Positions 60,329 to 64,000 of a stretch of 64,000 nucleotides of DNA are shown here, piece after piece. Within the stretch, counting starts at the first letter, position 1. Each line of letters starts with the position of its first letter. The stretch spans positions 35,266-99,265 of the forward strand of contig JAGFJA010000026.1 of assembly GCA_024103005.1 (NCBI GenBank). Direction: 5' to 3'. The notes beneath the pieces are model-generated. The model made no database searches, was not told where the DNA came from, and saw only the letters and a program-made list of their open reading frames with translations. A program made the position numbers and the translations under genes. This DNA comes from Saprospiraceae bacterium. GTDB taxonomy: Bacteria; Bacteroidota; Bacteroidia; Chitinophagales; Saprospiraceae.

Positions 60329-61590
60329 CCGTTATCGGCCTTGGTTACGTTGGACTGCCGCTGGCCGTAGAATTTGCTAAAAAGTTTGATGTCGTAGGAT
60401 TTGATATCAATGAGGGGAGGATTGCTGAGTTGCGACAAGGCATTGACCGTACACTGGAAATTGAAGAGGACAAATTGAAAGCCGTATTGGGCAGAAAGGA
60501 CAATGTTGGATTGACATTTGCAAATGAATTAGAAAAGATTAAGGACAGAAATCTCTTTATTGTCACAGTCCCTACTCCGATTGATAAATACAATAAGCCG
60601 GATTTTACACCGCTCATCGCTGCAAGCAAATCTGTTGGAAAAGTTTTGTCAAAGGGCGATATTGTGGTTTATGAATCTACCGTATTTCCGGGCGCTACAG
60701 AGGAAATATGTATTCCTGAATTGGAGAAAATGTCCGGCCTGAAATTCAATAATGACTTTTATGCAGGATACTCACCTGAAAGGATCAATCCCGGAGATAA
60801 GGAGCATACAGTAGCTAAGATTTTAAAAATAGTATCCGGCTCGACTCCTGAAATTGCAGATAAATTGGTGGATATCTATAGTCAGGTCATTACGGCAGGC
60901 GTTTATAAAGCTTCGTCCATGAAAGTGGCTGAGGCAGCCAAAGTGATCGAAAATACACAGAGAGATATTAACATCGCTTTTGTCAACGAGCTGGCCAAGA
61001 TATTTAATCGCTTGGGCATTGATACCAATGAAGTGCTGGAAGCTGCCGGTACAAAATGGAATTTCCTCAAATTTAAACCCGGATTGGTTGGTGGCCACTG
61101 TATAGGCGTAGATCCTTATTATCTCGCTCAAAAGGCGAGTGAGGTGGGCTATCATCCGGAAATTATACTTGCCGGACGCAGGCTCAATGACAGCATGGGC
61201 AGCTTTGTGGCGGATGAAGTAATTAAATTGATGATTCAAAAAGATATCAATATTAAAAACTCAAATATCCTTGTGCTGGGCATTACTTTTAAGGAGAATT
61301 GTCCGGATATCAGAAATACAAAGGCAGTGGATGTTATCAATGGTCTAAAATCATATCACACGAATGTTACTGTCTTTGATCCTTGGGCAGACCCTTTGGA
61401 AATCAAACATGAATATGGATTGGATAGCTTGACGGCACTTCCGGAATCGGCAAGGTTTGACGCTGTCGTCCTTGCGGTTTCGCATGATGAATTTAAAAAT
61501 ATTGATTTGACAAAGATCACAAATCAGCCAAGTGTAATTTTTGACATAAAGAGCCTGTTCCCTAAGGAGGTTGTCGATTCAAGATTATAA
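60313..61590 (+). CDS. nucleotide-sugar dehydrogenase (UDP-HexNAc 6-dehydrogenase type)
   Basis: The 425-residue protein has IAVIGLGYVGLPLAVEFAKK, TVPTPIDKYNKPDF, ESTVFPGATEE, YSPERINPGD and the catalytic Cys in GLVGGHCIGVDPYYLAQKA. The -GHCIGVDPYYL- form is that of UDP-N-acetylhexosamine dehydrogenases (WbpA/TviB/CapL group) rather than Ugd. The start must be TTG 60313, because an in-frame stop lies 12 bp before it. It probably makes a UDP-HexNAc uronic acid for the polysaccharide. Confidence 0.9.
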   Translation: MDTKIAVIGLGYVGLPLAVEFAKKFDVVGFDINEGRIAELRQGIDRTLEIEEDKLKAVLGRKDNVGLTFANELEKIKDRNLFIVTVPTPIDKYNKPDFTPLIAASKSVGKVLSKGDIVVYESTVFPGATEEICIPELEKMSGLKFNNDFYAGYSPERINPGDKEHTVAKILKIVSGSTPEIADKLVDIYSQVITAGVYKASSMKVAEAAKVIENTQRDINIAFVNELAKIFNRLGIDTNEVLEAAGTKWNFLKFKPGLVGGHCIGVDPYYLAQKASEVGYHPEIILAGRRLNDSMGSFVADEVIKLMIQKDINIKNSNILVLGITFKENCPDIRNTKAVDVINGLKSYHTNVTVFDPWADPLEIKHEYGLDSLTALPESARFDAVVLAVSHDEFKNIDLTKITNQPSVIFDIKSLFPKEVVDSRL

Positions 61591-61592
61591 TT

Positions 61593-62561
61593 ATGGGTAA
61601 AAGAATATTATTGACCGGGGGAGCAGGTTTTATCGGTTCTAATGTTGCGGATGCTTTGTTGGCCGATGAAAGAGTAGATTTTGTAAGGGTTTTGGATAAT
61701 CTGGCGACCGGAAAAAAGGAAAATATTGAACATTTAATCGGTCGTCCCGATTTTGAATTTTTGGAAGGAGACATCTGTGATGTCCATATCTGTAATCAGG
61801 CGATGGAGTCAATCGACCTCGTATGTCATCAGGCGGCTTTGGGCTCAGTCCCGCGAAGTATCGAAAATCCATTGAACACAAATGCTACAAACATAACAGG
61901 TACGTTAAATATCTTTGATGCAGCACGACAAAACGGCATTAAAAGGATCGTTTATGCAGCATCCTCTTCCACTTATGGCGACAGTAAAAGTTTGCCCAAA
62001 GTCGAGGATAAAATTGGCAATCCATTGTCACCTTATGCCGTGACCAAATATGTCAATGAGCTATATGCCCGAGTATATGGCCAATTATACGGTTTGGAGC
62101 TAATCGGTCTAAGATATTTCAATGTGTTTGGTCGTCGGCAGGATCCGAATGGGGCTTATGCTGCCGTAATTCCATTGTTTGCAAAAGCCGTCATTCAGAA
62201 CAACGCACCATACATCAATGGAGATGGCGAACAAAGTCGTGATTTTACCTATATTGACAACGTTGTCCAAATTAATAAATTGGCTTTATTCACAGAAAAT
62301 ATCGATGCGGTTAATCAAGTGTATAACGTGGCTGTCGGCGACCGAATTACAATCAATGAAATGTGGGAAATTTTAAGAAGCCTTAGTGGATCTGAATTAC
62401 AGGCTATTCATCGTCAACCACGCCCGGGAGATGTGCGGGACAGTCTGGCCGATATTTCCAAGGCCAGGGCTTTATTGGGTTATGAACCCAAAGTTCACGT
62501 CAGAGAAGGTCTGGAATTGGCTTTTGATTGGTACAAAAATAATTTATTCAATGACAAATAA
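61593..62561 (+). CDS. NAD-dependent nucleotide-sugar epimerase (UDP-HexNAc/uronic acid C4-epimerase type)
   Basis: The 322-residue extended SDR has LLTGGAGFIGSNVADALL, catalytic Ser/Tyr in AASSSTYGDS and YAVTKYVNELYAR, and LRYFNVFGRRQDPNG. It resembles WbpP/TviC/WbgU 4-epimerases. Such enzymes convert UDP-GlcNAc-type sugars to UDP-GalNAc-type, which fits the dehydrogenase 2 bp upstream. The exact sugar cannot be read. The next gene overlaps its end. Confidence 0.88.
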   Translation: MGKRILLTGGAGFIGSNVADALLADERVDFVRVLDNLATGKKENIEHLIGRPDFEFLEGDICDVHICNQAMESIDLVCHQAALGSVPRSIENPLNTNATNITGTLNIFDAARQNGIKRIVYAASSSTYGDSKSLPKVEDKIGNPLSPYAVTKYVNELYARVYGQLYGLELIGLRYFNVFGRRQDPNGAYAAVIPLFAKAVIQNNAPYINGDGEQSRDFTYIDNVVQINKLALFTENIDAVNQVYNVAVGDRITINEMWEILRSLSGSELQAIHRQPRPGDVRDSLADISKARALLGYEPKVHVREGLELAFDWYKNNLFNDK

Positions 62562-63606
62562 AAACATCCTCATCACCGGCGGCGCCGGCTTCATCGGCTC
62601 TCATGTGGTGCGCCGGTTTGTCAATGAATATCCGGATTATCAGATATTTAATCTGGACTTGCTGACCTATGCAGGCAATCCGGAAAACATTAAAGATATT
62701 GAGCGAAAGCCCAATTACCACTTCATTAAAGGCGATATCCGGGACCTGGCTTTTATCAGAAATATATTTGTTGAAAATAATATCACAGACGTCATCCATT
62801 TGGCTGCCGAAAGCCATGTGGACCGGTCTATCACTGACCCCTTTGTTTTCATTCAGACCAATGTCATGGGCACGGCCAATCTTATCCAGGCGGCAAGAGA
62901 GCATTGGGAAGAAAAGTGGGATGGTCATTTGTTCTATCATGTGTCCACGGACGAAGTTTATGGCGCGTTGGGTGCAACAGGATTATTTACGGAAGAAACC
63001 AGATACGATCCTCATTCGCCATACAGTGCTTCAAAAGCGTCGTCTGACCACATAGTCAGGGCATATCACGACACCTACGGCCTGCCGGTATTGATATCCA
63101 ATTGTTCCAACAATTACGGCCCAAATCAATTCCCCGAAAAGTTGATCCCCCTCTTTATCAACAATATCGTGCATCGTAAGCCACTTCCCGTGTACGGGGA
63201 TGGATTATATACCCGGGACTGGTTGTATGTCATAGACCATGCCATTGCCATCGACCTCGTCTTCCATAAAGGAAAAACGGGCGAAACATACAATATCGGT
63301 GGCTTCAATGAGTGGAAAAATATTGATCTCATCCGCTTGCTCTGCTCCATCATGGACAAAAAACTGGGGCGACCGGAAGGAGAAAACGCACAATTGATTA
63401 CATATATCAAGGATCGCCCGGGCCACGACCGTCGTTATGCCATCGATGCCGGCAAGATCAATCGGGAACTGGGATGGAAACCCTCTGTCACCTTTGAGCA
63501 TGGCCTGGACAAAACCATCGATTGGTATCTTGAAAATGCGGAATGGCTCAGTCGTGTGACCAGCGGCGAGTATAGGAATTATTATGAGGAGATGTATGGC
63601 AAATGA
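62551..63606 (+). CDS. rfbB: dTDP-glucose 4,6-dehydratase
   Basis: The 351-residue SDR starts at MTNKNILITGGAGFIGSHV (62551) and overlaps the epimerase gene by 11 bp. A longer frame opening at 62386 is rejected as it would overlap the epimerase by 176 bp. It has AAESHVDRSI, VSTDEVYGALGA, the Tyr/Lys in YSASKASSDH and YGPNQFPEKLIP. It makes dTDP-4-keto-6-deoxyglucose for deoxysugars such as rhamnose. No rfbA, C or D gene is present before the right edge. Confidence 0.95.
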   Translation: MTNKNILITGGAGFIGSHVVRRFVNEYPDYQIFNLDLLTYAGNPENIKDIERKPNYHFIKGDIRDLAFIRNIFVENNITDVIHLAAESHVDRSITDPFVFIQTNVMGTANLIQAAREHWEEKWDGHLFYHVSTDEVYGALGATGLFTEETRYDPHSPYSASKASSDHIVRAYHDTYGLPVLISNCSNNYGPNQFPEKLIPLFINNIVHRKPLPVYGDGLYTRDWLYVIDHAIAIDLVFHKGKTGETYNIGGFNEWKNIDLIRLLCSIMDKKLGRPEGENAQLITYIKDRPGHDRRYAIDAGKINRELGWKPSVTFEHGLDKTIDWYLENAEWLSRVTSGEYRNYYEEMYGK

Positions 63607-63787
63607 TCGGTGTTAACTTGAAAAATACATGTAAATTTCAAGTTTACCTTGAATATTGCATGGAAATTTCAAGAATCATTAAAATCCAAAAAGATGGTAA
63701 TAGAAAATTTTCCACCGAATAATTTGGTTGAATTCAGATCATATCGACTTTTTGCAAGATGGGATAAATTGACTCAATGATGAAAAT

Positions 63788-63860
63788 AATGCCACCCCTA
63801 ACGGGGTTATGTTTATTGCTATTGCCTTTGGGCTATAGCAATGCCACCCCTAACGGGGTT
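63788..63860. repeat. REP-like repeat element with two copies and a central hairpin
   Basis: The sequence ATGCCACCCCTAACGGGGTT occurs at 63789-63808 and 63841-63860 (each with an internal CCCC/GGGG stem). Between them ATTGCTAT pairs with ATAGCAAT, with an inner GCC/GGC, making a strong hairpin. This resembles dispersed palindromic repeats. Confidence 0.7.
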
Positions 63861-63988
63861 CCGATAAGGTTACATTGAAACATAGGAGGCATACAGCATT
63901 AAGCCTATATTTCAGACTCTTCACCGTTGGTACTGAAAGGGTAAATTGAACCGTCCTTGACAGAATGCTCAAGATCACCCGAATAAAA

Positions 63989-64000
63989 TCCCGTTAGGGA
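63989..64000. repeat. partial inverted copy of the REP-like core at window edge
   Basis: TCCCGTTAGGGA at the very end matches the reverse complement of the repeat core (CCCTAACGGG) with stem ends changed. It is cut by the window edge, so its extent is unknown. Confidence 0.5.

Noticed and set aside
62386..62550. longer N-terminus for dTDP-glucose 4,6-dehydratase
   Set aside because: It would overlap the epimerase gene by 176 bp. The ATG at 62551 gives the canonical Rossmann start with an 11-bp overlap.
1..64000. CRISPR arrays, transposases, prophage genes
   Set aside because: No regular 25-40 bp repeat-spacer array, no DDE/HUH transposase motif and no phage structural genes were seen in any frame inspected.

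Overview
The window comes from a chromosome of a Bacteroidota (Bacteroidetes) bacterium, most likely of the Saprospirales/Saprospiraceae type. The lineage inside the phylum is my inference. The phylum call rests on four things seen here: type IX secretion (T9SS) C-terminal sorting domains on several large exported proteins; a PorP/SprF-type protein next to a giant adhesin and an OmpA-family protein; repeated TAnnTTTG promoter motifs (the Bacteroidetes -7 element) just upstream of many starts; and a UpxY/NusG-like regulator at the head of a polysaccharide cluster. No phage, transposase, plasmid or CRISPR signal was found.

Layout. 1-1425: an AstE/AspA-family deacylase (cut by the window edge) coupled to an AlkA-type DNA glycosylase. 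1488-7830: a T9SS-exported subtilisin and a repeat-rich exported adhesin gene split by one in-frame stop. 8501-13813: a methionine operon (metX, hom, a 1-Cys peroxiredoxin, an OsmC-family protein, metZ). Its long leader carries a SAM-I riboswitch, then a tiny reading frame with four consecutive Cys codons, then a terminator-like hairpin. This leader is the most interesting regulatory object in the window. 14052-19777: NlpE-like lipoprotein, thiolase, exported M14 carboxypeptidase, initiator tRNA and a DUF5672 protein. 20106-21098: diheme cytochrome c. 21227-28432: a tightly packed six-gene minus-strand operon (Na+/solute symporter, KAS III-like protein lacking two catalytic residues, AMP-dependent acyl ligase, lipoprotein, outer-membrane barrel, alpha/beta-hydrolase lipoprotein) divergent from a FabG-like reductase. 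It looks like a module for handling an acyl substrate.

29496-36539: a helical protein of unknown function, an O-antigen-ligase-like membrane protein, a degenerate phosphodiesterase-fold protein coupled to uvrB, and an OmpH/Skp-like protein. 36686-39823: small accessory genes (lipoprotein, GNAT, vWA, DinB-like) separated by long non-coding spacers, two of which share an imperfect direct repeat of about 100 bp; this resembles a cassette-like acquired region. 39968-42859: a polytopic membrane protein and mnmE. 43625-54215: a T9SS surface operon (2575-residue adhesin with a type B sorting domain, PorP/SprF, OmpA/PD40 protein). 54258-57363: trmB, rpsT, an HU-family gene and lysA.

57486-63606: the start of a surface-polysaccharide cluster: a winged-helix/nucleotidyltransferase-like protein and a UpxY-type antiterminator, followed by two nucleotide-sugar dehydrogenases, an epimerase and dTDP-glucose 4,6-dehydratase. 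It continues towards or past the right edge, where a REP-like repeat element with strong hairpins lies.
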